From: Syntrophomonadaceae bacterium
GTDB taxonomy: Bacteria > Bacillota > Syntrophomonadia > Syntrophomonadales > Syntrophomonadaceae
Direction of reading: 5' to 3'
Length of the DNA: 10,881 nt
Assembly: GCA_031265005.1 (NCBI GenBank)
Contig: JAISDD010000005.1
Location: 1-10,881 of the forward strand
The position numbers were made by a program, and so were the translations under genes. Of this stretch, positions 4,851-10,881 are shown one piece after another. The notes beneath the pieces are model-generated. The model searched no databases. It saw only the letters and a list, made by a program, of their open reading frames with translations, and was not told where the DNA came from. Positions within the stretch are counted from its first letter, which is position 1. Every line of letters starts with the position of its first letter.

Positions 4851-4868
4851 GGCTTAAAAAGCCCTATA
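4840..4868 (-). terminator. Rho-independent terminator of tRNA-Lys (minus strand)
   Basis: A 10-bp stem, TATAGGGCTT (4846-4855) with AAGCCCTATA (4859-4868), has a 3-nt loop. On the minus strand it is followed by TTTTTT (complement of 4840-4845). It fits termination of the tRNA transcript, 15 bp beyond the CCA end. It overlaps the last codon and stop of the convergent integrase gene. The plus strand lacks a T-tract after the stem. Confidence 0.8.
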
Positions 4869-4883
4869 AATGCGGTTTCATAT

Positions 4884-4925
4884 TGGTGGGCCATGTAGGA
4901 ATTGAACCTACAACCTTCTGATTAA
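4884..4925. other. Probable attachment site (attR) in the tRNA-Lys 3' half
   Basis: Integrases of this type commonly recombine in the T-arm or anticodon region of a tRNA, and the element would begin just left of 4884. No second copy of this sequence is seen in bases 1-4880, so the other junction must lie beyond the left edge. Exact limits cannot be set from one junction. Confidence 0.4.
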
Positions 4926-4960
4926 GAGTCAGCTGCTCTGCCTAATTGAGCTAATGGCCC
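4884..4960 (-). tRNA. tRNA-Lys (anticodon CTT), CCA encoded
   Basis: On the minus strand a full cloverleaf starts at 4960: acceptor GGGCCAT pairing with ATGGCCC, D-arm GCTC/GAGC, anticodon loop CTCTTAA (anticodon CTT), T-arm GTAGG-TTCAATT-CCTAC, discriminator A, and encoded CCA (77 nt in all). The outermost anticodon-stem pair is a G-A mismatch. Its 3' end faces the integrase, so it is the probable attachment site and marks the right boundary of the element. The tRNA is intact after integration, as is usual. Confidence 0.95.
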
Positions 4961-4977
4961 TCGAGCTTTGCAAAGTT

Positions 4978-5006
4978 ATTATACCGTCCAAAGAGGTATT
5001 AATCAA
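4978..5006 (-). promoter_or_regulatory. Promoter of tRNA-Lys
   Basis: On the minus strand TTGATT (5001-5006) and a consensus TATAAT (4978-4983) are 17 bp apart, placing the start about 10 nt before the mature tRNA 5' end at 4960. Confidence 0.78.
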
Positions 5007-5067
5007 GTACTTCCTGAATTTATAATTAGACTAATAATCCCTGATTTTTTTTATAAACAAATATGTT

Positions 5068-5694
5068 TTACAGCGCCTTTACCGGAAGATACTTTCTTTC
5101 TGTTTCTTCATACTGAGCATGGCACAGTTCTTTTAATTTATATTTAAAGTCTTCCGCCGTTTCAGCTGCAACATAAAGCTGGATAGAAACTTTATCCGTG
5201 AATTCAGTATCGGCCGTTCCTATTATAAACGCCTGCAGCTTACTCACAAACTGATTATAAGCGGAATACTCCATGCTTATCAGCAGTTTTTCGCTGGGAA
5301 CCATTTTTACGATTTCCGTTCGCGATAATGTTTGCTGAACAGCCTCCGTATAAGCTTTCACCAAACCTCCGGCTCCCAGTAAAGTCCCACCAAAATAGCG
5401 AATAACCACAGCAGCGGCATTGATCAGCTTAGCCCCGCGCAAAACCGATAATATCGGTTTGCCCGCTGTACCAGAAGGTTCATTGTCGTCGCTGAAACGT
5501 TCTATTATAACCGGGTCTCTGAAAATTCCGGCATAACAATAATGAGTCGCGCGGGGATATGACACACGTGCTTTATCCAAACACGAATTTAATTCGATCT
5601 CATTACTCACTGGATAGAGCATACCTATAAAACGTGATTTTTTAACAACAATTGTAGATTCACTTACGCTTTGAACGCTCAAATACTCTTGCAT
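5068..5694 (-). CDS. yigZ: YigZ/IMPACT family protein (UPF0029)
   Basis: A 208-residue cytoplasmic protein, the usual length for bacterial YigZ. The IMPACT domain (about 1-120) shows VKKSRFIG, ATHYCYAG, the signature RFSDDNEPSGTAGKPIL, and VVIRYFGGTLLGAGGLVKAY. The C-terminal half (about 135-200) fits the DUF1949 ferredoxin-like domain. The eukaryotic relative IMPACT acts on the Gcn2 translation-stress pathway; the bacterial role is not settled. It lies 81 bp downstream of citrate synthase on the same strand and may be co-transcribed, though no functional link is known. The ribosome site before the ATG is weak (GAGTG). Confidence 0.93.
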   Translation of the reverse strand: MQEYLSVQSVSESTIVVKKSRFIGMLYPVSNEIELNSCLDKARVSYPRATHYCYAGIFRDPVIIERFSDDNEPSGTAGKPILSVLRGAKLINAAAVVIRYFGGTLLGAGGLVKAYTEAVQQTLSRTEIVKMVPSEKLLISMEYSAYNQFVSKLQAFIIGTADTEFTDKVSIQLYVAAETAEDFKYKLKELCHAQYEETERKYLPVKAL

Positions 5695-5775
5695 AGAAAC
5701 ACTCAGCTTATTTTACGCCATTATTTTATTCCAATTTTTCCGTACACCTTTTGACGCATTGCGCGGGGACCACGT

Positions 5776-7140
5776 TCAGCGTTCCGTTAACGGAATATAC
5801 TCCTTGCGTTCCGCTACACAGTTATAAGCAGGACGAACAATCTTACTGGAATTAACCAGTTCTTCTATCCTGTGCGCACTCCAGCCGGCTATACGTGAAA
5901 TAGCAAAAATAGGGGTGATGAGCTCCATGGGCAGCCCCAGCATTTGGTAAACAAACCCGCTGTAAAAATCTATATTGGCTGACACGCCTTTATACATTTT
6001 ACGCTCCTCCTGAATTATTTGCGGCGCTAACCGGGCGACAGAAGAATATAATCGATATTCAGGCTCACGGTTTTTAACAGAACTCAATTTTTTAACAAAG
6101 GCTTCAAAAATTCTGGCTCGCGGATCACTCAAAGAATAAACCGCGTGGCCTATTCCATAAATCAGGCCCGAGCGATCGAAAGCCTCTTTTCTTAATATTT
6201 TTTTGAGATAAGCCGCTACTTCGTCTTCATCATCCCAATGTTTAACATTTTTCTTTATGTTGTCCATCATTTGGGCGACCATTATATTAGCGCCGCCGTG
6301 TTTTATTCCCTTCAAGCTTCCTAAACCTGCGGCTATGGCGCTATAAGTATCAGTACCGCTGGAAGAAACCACCCTTACGGTAAAAGTGGAATTATTGCCT
6401 CCTCCATGTTCAGCATGCAGTACCAGTGCCAAATCAAATATATGCGCCTCAAAATCAGAAAACTGCTGATCGTTGCGAAGCATATGTAAAACATTTTCAG
6501 CGGTAGATAAACTGGAGCTAGGCTGATGAATTATTAGACTGTCATCTTTCTCATAGTGATTGTAAGCATGATAACCGTATACCGCCAGCATAGGCAGACT
6601 AGCAATTAACTGCAAACATTGCCGCAAAACATTGGGAATAGAGTTATCTTCAGGATTATTATCATAATAATACAGCATTAAAACGCTGCGCGCTAAAGTA
6701 TTCATCATATCGCTGCTGGGAGCTTTCAAAATAAAATCCCTGGTAAACTTAGGCGGCAACGAACGGTATTCACTTAAAATAGCGTTAAAATCATCAAGCT
6801 CCCGCGCGTCAGGCAAGCTTCCAAATAATAAAAGATAAACTACCTCTTCATACCCGAAACGCTTTTCTTTTACAAAACCGCTTACTATGTCTTCAATATC
6901 TATGCCATGATAATAAAGCTTGCCCTCCATGGGCGTTTCTACTTCATCTACCATTTTTTTAGCGGTAACTTTCGCTATATTGGTCAATCCAGTTAACACG
7001 CCGTTGCCTTTGATGTCCCTCAATCCGCGGTTTACTTTGAATTCCGAATAAAGTTCAGCCGGTATGATCCTTGATGAACACATTTCAGCTAGGTATTTAA
7101 TTTTGGGTGTTATCGCGGAATAGTCAATCGTACTTGCCAT
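5776..7140 (-). CDS. gltA: Citrate synthase (citrate/2-methylcitrate synthase family)
   Basis: A 454-residue enzyme that condenses acetyl-CoA with oxaloacetate to citrate, at the entry to the TCA cycle or the oxidative glutamate branch. Landmarks are YYHGIDIEDIV (about 77-87), LHAEHGGGNNSTF (241-253), GIKHGGANIM, YGIGHAVYSLSDPRA with H332, NIDFYSG with D391, and ISRIAGW with R416. These are the histidine and aspartate catalytic positions plus a substrate arginine. It is longer than the usual 370-430 residues, with an extended N-terminus, and has GHAVY where E. coli has GHRVY; both mark the long type found in anaerobic Firmicutes. Use of propionyl-CoA (2-methylcitrate synthase) cannot be excluded. 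AGAGGT lies 6 bp before the ATG. Confidence 0.95.
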   Translation of the reverse strand: MASTIDYSAITPKIKYLAEMCSSRIIPAELYSEFKVNRGLRDIKGNGVLTGLTNIAKVTAKKMVDEVETPMEGKLYYHGIDIEDIVSGFVKEKRFGYEEVVYLLLFGSLPDARELDDFNAILSEYRSLPPKFTRDFILKAPSSDMMNTLARSVLMLYYYDNNPEDNSIPNVLRQCLQLIASLPMLAVYGYHAYNHYEKDDSLIIHQPSSSLSTAENVLHMLRNDQQFSDFEAHIFDLALVLHAEHGGGNNSTFTVRVVSSSGTDTYSAIAAGLGSLKGIKHGGANIMVAQMMDNIKKNVKHWDDEDEVAAYLKKILRKEAFDRSGLIYGIGHAVYSLSDPRARIFEAFVKKLSSVKNREPEYRLYSSVARLAPQIIQEERKMYKGVSANIDFYSGFVYQMLGLPMELITPIFAISRIAGWSAHRIEELVNSSKIVRPAYNCVAERKEYIPLTER

Positions 7141-7185
7141 AATATACCTCTTTTGATTGCTTGAAAAAATTCATCTACTTCGAAT

Positions 7186-7214
7186 ATTATACCATAACAC
7201 GCCTGTACTGGAAA
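7186..7214 (-). promoter_or_regulatory. Candidate promoter of citrate synthase
   Basis: On the minus strand an extended -10, TGGTATAAT (TATAAT at 7186-7191), lies about 45 bp upstream of the start codon. TTTCCA (7209-7214), 17 bp further up, is a weak -35, as often seen with extended -10 promoters. Confidence 0.6.
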
Positions 7215-7218
7215 TCAA

Positions 7219-7720
7219 AAAGTTAGATACAACTAAGTAACAATGCGCATTTAATAAATATTTTTGCCTTTGAAATACGGTGTACAAAAAACAGAATTGT
7301 CCTCTGGTTTTTGTCAAACTCAGAAATACAAGATAGGTGGTGAAAACAGTATAACCTCATTACATTCCATACATACCCCAGCGTATAGCGCAGAATCCGG
7401 CAAGTTGCGCTTTCTTTATCAGCCCTACGGAAAACATTCAAAAAACGATTTTCAGCCTTGTCCTATTCAGCAGGAAACTGCCGGGCTAATTTAGCCTGTC
7501 ATCCGGCGCTCCATCTGTAGAAACATAAACTTCTGCCAAACATTATAAAATGTATTTAAATTATACTATTTTAATTATTGCATTTTATTAGCATAATTTC
7601 AATAGCTGTTTTGTTTTTTGAAAATATTTGAATTGATTTTTGGCTACAGTACAGTAAGAAACCGGCGGATAAAGAAACAAAGCGTTAAAGAATACGCGTG
7701 CGAGACGCGATAAACAAGAT
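7219..7720. other. Gene-poor stretch of about 500 bp
   Basis: I see no convincing gene here. A frame from TTG 7264 to 7494 has no ribosome site and no recognisable motif. A 13-bp palindrome GGCTAATTTAGCC lies at about 7484-7496, and AT-rich sequence at 7550-7640 contains an imperfect dyad of the form AATTATTGC-N-GCATAATT. A leader or promoter for the chemotaxis gene may lie here, but none could be fixed. Confidence 0.5.
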
Positions 7721-7951
7721 ATGGGAACAGATTATAGAGGACGCCTGCATAGAGAATATGAGAAAGCGATACTCAAAGTATAAAAGACAAAGTACGATAA
7801 CCGGGAGCTGAAAACAGAAAAGCGGTAACTGCGCCATCGCGTGGAGAGCTTGAAAGTACGCTGGAAAAGCGCATAGCGAGAGCAGCAGATGCCGCCGCCA
7901 AAGTTTGTTGCGCCATTAAACGCTAGGATATCAGAGCTTAAAGTATTGTAA
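7721..7951 (+). pseudogene. Possible decayed coding sequence with coiled-coil-like pattern
   Basis: Read from 7721, one frame gives charged, helix-like segments such as YDNRELKTEKR, LRHRVESLKVRW and APLNARISELKVL, broken by in-frame stops at 7781, 7826, 7874 and 7949. The pattern resembles the coiled N-terminal region of some transposases, but no catalytic motif follows. Four stops in 77 codons is about what chance would give, so this may simply be noncoding, purine-rich DNA. Treat as a weak guess. Confidence 0.25.
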
Positions 7952-8016
7952 AGGCGAAAGACAATCTTGGAGAGAATGTGTTTTTTTGTTCTAAAAATTT
8001 TAAGAGGTGATGAATT

Positions 8017-10044
8017 ATGTCTCGTCATAACGAGGAAAAAAGGTTTTTAAGCATTCGAATCAAACTTGCCGCTTTAATTGTTTTATTTATCGTAATAACC
8101 GTTTTGGTCACGGAAATTTTCAGCTACCGTTCCAGCGTATCAGAATTGGAAATCGCCGTGGAAAAAGAGCGTCTGGATACCGCCGCTTTAACTGCGTCCA
8201 GAATCAACGGCGAACTTATGGAAGCCGTCGCCGTTGCCGAAACCGCGGCGCTGAACACGGTGTTTGCCTCTGCGGACGTAAACAATATGCTGCCGGCGCT
8301 AAGCGCGCTCAAAGACAGCAACGAAATTTTTTCCGTAGTGTTCATGATGGATGGAAATTATGACCGGCTGAACCATTTGGGCGAGTGGGCCAATCTTTCG
8401 TCTAGAAATTATGCCCAAGAGGCCAAAAGCACAAAAGAAACGGTTATTTCTAAAGAAGTAATCCTTTCGGCCACCACAGGCAAACCTTCGATCATGGTCC
8501 TCACTCCTGTGAAAGCAGCCGACTCTCCCGAAAGATACCTTGGCATCACGGTGGGCGTCGAAAATCTTCAAAAAATCATCATGAGTACAAAAGAAAGTGA
8601 AAGTACATACGCATTTGCTTTTGACGGGGTTTCTGGTCTCGTATTTGCTCATCCGAATACCGAACTCATCGGGGCGCTCAAACTTATCACTCCCAGCGAA
8701 AGCACAGATTTAGCCGTCCCCCCCGATTTGCAGGAAATGGCTAAAGCAGCCGCGGCAGGAGATTCTGGCATTAGAATATACGAATTCAATAACGAAAAAG
8801 TCATTTCTTCTTACGCGAACGTCTCGGGAACATCTTTAGGCGTGGCGGCGCGCATGAATCACTATGAAGCAATGAAAAGCGTTCGCGACCGCAGAAATCT
8901 GAGCATCATCATATCGTTCGCCGCAATAATTTTCAGCGTATTCGCGTCGTTTTTTATCACTAAGTTTATCACTAACAAGATTCAAGCGCTCGTTCTCGAT
9001 GCCAGCGCCATTTCCAAAGGTGATTTTACCGTCATGGACCAAACAAAAGTTTCCGGTCATGACGAATTGGCGCAACTTCAGTACGGATTTGTGCATATGG
9101 CGCAGATATTGAAAGACTCCATGAAACGAATCGACAGCGCCGCAGGAGACATCGCTTCCGCCAGTGAAAAGCTGGAGATAAACGCGTATCAATCCGCCAA
9201 AGGTTCTGAACAAGTCGCCGAGGCTGTATCTCAGGTGGCACTGGGTGCGGCGGATCAGGCTGACGCCATGGATTCCGCAGTGGAGGTCGTCCACAATATC
9301 GAAGACGAGATCATAGATATCGAACATAACGCCTATGCGGTCGAGCACGTGATCAAGACCACCGCTTCCGTTGTAGAAAAAGGCGGCGGCGCCATATCAA
9401 TGGCCATCGATTCTATTACGAATATCAACGCCAAGGTGCAGGAAACGGCGGAATCCATAAGAAGTTTGGGCGATTTCTCCGAGAAGATCAGCCAAATTGT
9501 TATATCTATTACCGATATTGCCACCCAGACCAATCTGCTGGCTCTTAACGCCGCGATTGAAGCGGCTCATGCCGGCGAACAAGGCAGAGGCTTTTCCATC
9601 GTTGCCGAAGAAGTCAGGAAACTCGCGGAAAAAGCCCAAGAATCCGCGGGTGGTATTTCCAATATTATAGATGAGATACAAAAACAAATTCAGATCGCCA
9701 TAAACCAAATGGATAAAAGTTCCAACGAGGTGGAAAACGGAAAACGGATCATATTCGACGCAGGAGAATCTTTCGCAGATATCCAGCAGCAGATCAGCAA
9801 TGTGGACGAGGCTGTGGCTTCCATCACCGGTAGTATTAAAAAGCTTTCCCACTCTAAAGACGAGGTGGCCGCCTCTGTCGAAAAGATAAAAACTATTTCC
9901 AATGACACTGCCAATAACAGTCAGACCATTTCGGCGGCTAGCGAGGAACAGTCCGCCGGTATGCAGGAAATCGTTGCCGCCGCTGAATCGCTGGCAAGTT
10001 TATCTAAACAATTGAGAGATATGCTGGAACAGTATAAATTTTAG
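8017..10044 (+). CDS. Methyl-accepting chemotaxis protein with Cache sensor domain
   Basis: A 675-residue membrane chemoreceptor. A short cytoplasmic start is followed by TM1 (about 16-35), an extracellular Cache-type sensor (about 36-290; [10 protein letters not shown], later [13 protein letters not shown]), TM2 (about 294-318), HAMP (about 316-368) and a long cytoplasmic coiled coil. The hairpin tip that binds CheA and CheW is at about 499-526 ([20 protein letters not shown], then GEQGRGF), followed by [15 protein letters not shown]. There is no CheR-tethering pentapeptide at the C-terminus (LEQYKF). The ligand cannot be predicted; Cache receptors often sense amino acids or organic acids. 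A GAGGTGATG ribosome site precedes ATG 8017. It is monocistronic, with a terminator right after it. Confidence 0.96.
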   Translation: MSRHNEEKRFLSIRIKLAALIVLFIVITVLVTEIFSYRSSVSELEIAVEKERLDTAALTASRINGELMEAVAVAETAALNTVFASADVNNMLPALSALKDSNEIFSVVFMMDGNYDRLNHLGEWANLSSRNYAQEAKSTKETVISKEVILSATTGKPSIMVLTPVKAADSPERYLGITVGVENLQKIIMSTKESESTYAFAFDGVSGLVFAHPNTELIGALKLITPSESTDLAVPPDLQEMAKAAAAGDSGIRIYEFNNEKVISSYANVSGTSLGVAARMNHYEAMKSVRDRRNLSIIISFAAIIFSVFASFFITKFITNKIQALVLDASAISKGDFTVMDQTKVSGHDELAQLQYGFVHMAQILKDSMKRIDSAAGDIASASEKLEINAYQSAKGSEQVAEAVSQVALGAADQADAMDSAVEVVHNIEDEIIDIEHNAYAVEHVIKTTASVVEKGGGAISMAIDSITNINAKVQETAESIRSLGDFSEKISQIVISITDIATQTNLLALNAAIEAAHAGEQGRGFSIVAEEVRKLAEKAQESAGGISNIIDEIQKQIQIAINQMDKSSNEVENGKRIIFDAGESFADIQQQISNVDEAVASITGSIKKLSHSKDEVAASVEKIKTISNDTANNSQTISAASEEQSAGMQEIVAAAESLASLSKQLRDMLEQYKF

Positions 10045-10064
10045 CAAATCACGGACCCACTATC

Positions 10065-10092
10065 AGCCTTGCGCGAATACGCAAGGCTTTTT
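10065..10092 (+). terminator. Rho-independent terminator of the chemotaxis gene
   Basis: Stem AGCCTTGCG (10065-10073) pairs with CGCAAGGCT (10080-10088) around a 6-nt loop, followed by a run of T to 10092. It lies 20 bp after the stop codon. Confidence 0.92.
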
Positions 10093-10131
10093 CCTTACAT
10101 GATGACTTATACTATACTACATACAGCGCTT

Positions 10132-10151
10132 ATTCGCGTAAATTCGCGTAA
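10132..10151. repeat. 10-bp tandem repeat between convergent genes
   Basis: ATTCGCGTAA occurs twice in a row in the short gap between the chemotaxis terminator and the kinase 3' end. No function is apparent. Confidence 0.55.
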
Positions 10152-10180
10152 ACCGGAACAAACAGAAAATATCGCCTGTT

Positions 10181-10881
10181 TCATACTACGCCAAACCAGC
10201 TTCCGCCAATAAATTCCCTCAATATGGAATTAGGCGGAACATGTTCAGACGGGGCCGCCACGAAGAAAGATAAGAATTTCAATAATCTCTGCGCTTCGGC
10301 AAACTCTTCCTGATCTTCGTTTATCTGCCTGAGCTGCGGTTCCACAAAAGGTTTCAAAACCGAAAGCTCGTATACCAAAGAAGAATTGAACATTATATCG
10401 GCGTTTTCCTGATACGGAAATATGTTATTTTCTTCACCCCTGCGGACGGATGGCCATATTTTTATGGTATCGGCGCTTTTGACTCCTCTGGTCCGCGCAT
10501 CCCTTATAATACGCCGCATCAGACGGTTATCTGTAGTAGAAGTATAATTAGTGTTATCCAGATTTATTTGAGTAATGGCGCTTATATAAATACGGTATTT
10601 TTGTTTTGGATCGATTAAATAAGACAAACGGTCGTTCAATCCGTGAATACCTTCAATTATTATGAGTTCGTGAGCCGGCAGATGTATTGTCTGTCCTGAC
10701 AAACCGCTGGAGCCGGTTTTGAAATCATAAAAGGGCAGTTCCACTTCATCGCCTTCCATCAAGCGTTTCAAATGCTGGTTAAACATGTTGATATTTATCG
10801 CTTCCAAAGCTTCATAGTTGAGTTCATTGTTTTCATCTACAGGCGTGTCAAGGCGGTTCACAAAATAATTATCCAGAGATA
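10181..10881 (-). CDS. Uridine-kinase-like nucleoside kinase, C-terminal part (cut by window edge)
   Basis: A partial P-loop kinase of the phosphoribulokinase/uridine kinase family; at least 232 codons are present and the frame stays open to the edge. The visible part begins SLDNYFVNRLDTPVDENNEL, the substrate-binding region of the family, then LPFYDFKTG, the strand LIIIEGIHGLND (Walker B-like), and RLMRRIIRDARTRG, the arginine-rich lid. The GxxxxGK loop must lie outside. A GTG at 10861 could be mistaken for the start, but the family motif continues upstream of it. Related Firmicutes proteins of about 550 residues carry an N-terminal TGS domain and are annotated as nucleoside kinases; I expect that here. 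The substrate is not proven. Confidence 0.88.
   Translation of the reverse strand, partial: SLDNYFVNRLDTPVDENNELNYEALEAININMFNQHLKRLMEGDEVELPFYDFKTGSSGLSGQTIHLPAHELIIIEGIHGLNDRLSYLIDPKQKYRIYISAITQINLDNTNYTSTTDNRLMRRIIRDARTRGVKSADTIKIWPSVRRGEENNIFPYQENADIMFNSSLVYELSVLKPFVEPQLRQINEDQEEFAEAQRLLKFLSFFVAAPSEHVPPNSILREFIGGSWFGVV

Noticed and set aside
7264..7494. A 76-codon plus-strand frame as a gene
   Set aside because: It needs a TTG start, has no ribosome site, and its composition and sequence show no domain or helix pattern.
7640..7680. Sigma-28 (flagellar) promoter for the chemotaxis gene, based on GCGGATAA
   Set aside because: The -10-like string is 7 of 8 to consensus, but nothing resembling TAAAGTTT lies at the required distance upstream, and it is about 350 bp from the start codon.
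7732..8028. Minus-strand frame of 98 codons
   Set aside because: It overlaps the start of the chemotaxis gene, is Ser/Phe/Arg-rich like an antisense shadow, and has no recognisable motif.
8124..9914. Several minus-strand open frames within the chemotaxis gene
   Set aside because: They are antisense shadows of a complete, well-conserved receptor and lack ribosome sites and recognisable domains.

Overview
The window looks like a bacterial chromosome of the Bacillota (Firmicutes), probably Clostridia or Negativicutes. The signs are strong AGGAGG-type ribosome sites, a long GHAVY-type citrate synthase, and a uridine-kinase-like nucleoside kinase of a sort common in those groups. This placement is inference. 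No species can be named.

Bases 1 to about 4880 look like the right end of an integrated element (prophage or ICE-like). Three similar 19-bp dyads whose centres lie exactly 30 bp apart precede an XRE repressor (146-604). A dense toxin-antitoxin (TA) array follows. It holds an antitoxin/RelE pair (636-1107); a RelB/DinJ-YafQ pair whose toxin frame runs on into an XRE domain (1231-1981); a RelE-type toxin with a downstream small antitoxin-like gene (1985-2424); a 21-codon toxin remnant with another small antitoxin-like gene (2462-2743); and a second RelB/DinJ-YafQ pair (2908-3457). A 31-bp repeat occurs three times, at 595, 2793 and 3484, always at the edge of a TA block. A perfect 36-bp palindrome lies at 2742-2777. 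A tyrosine recombinase (3594-4850) points at the 3' end of a tRNA-Lys(CTT) gene (4884-4960, minus strand), which is the likely attachment site. The order repressor, TA genes, integrase, tRNA is that of a lysogeny or maintenance module.

Bases 4961 to 10881 look like ordinary chromosome. A YigZ/IMPACT family gene and citrate synthase lie on the minus strand and may be co-transcribed. A gene-poor stretch of 876 bp (7141-8016) includes a possible decayed gene. A full-length methyl-accepting chemotaxis protein (8017-10044, plus strand) ends in a clear terminator. The C-terminal part of a uridine-kinase-like P-loop kinase enters on the minus strand from the right edge.

The most notable points are the TA array between repressor and integrase with its boundary repeat, the YafQ-XRE in-frame fusion with an internal start, and the toxin tail that appears to survive as the ribosome site of the next antitoxin gene. 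All function calls come from reading motifs; no database search was possible.
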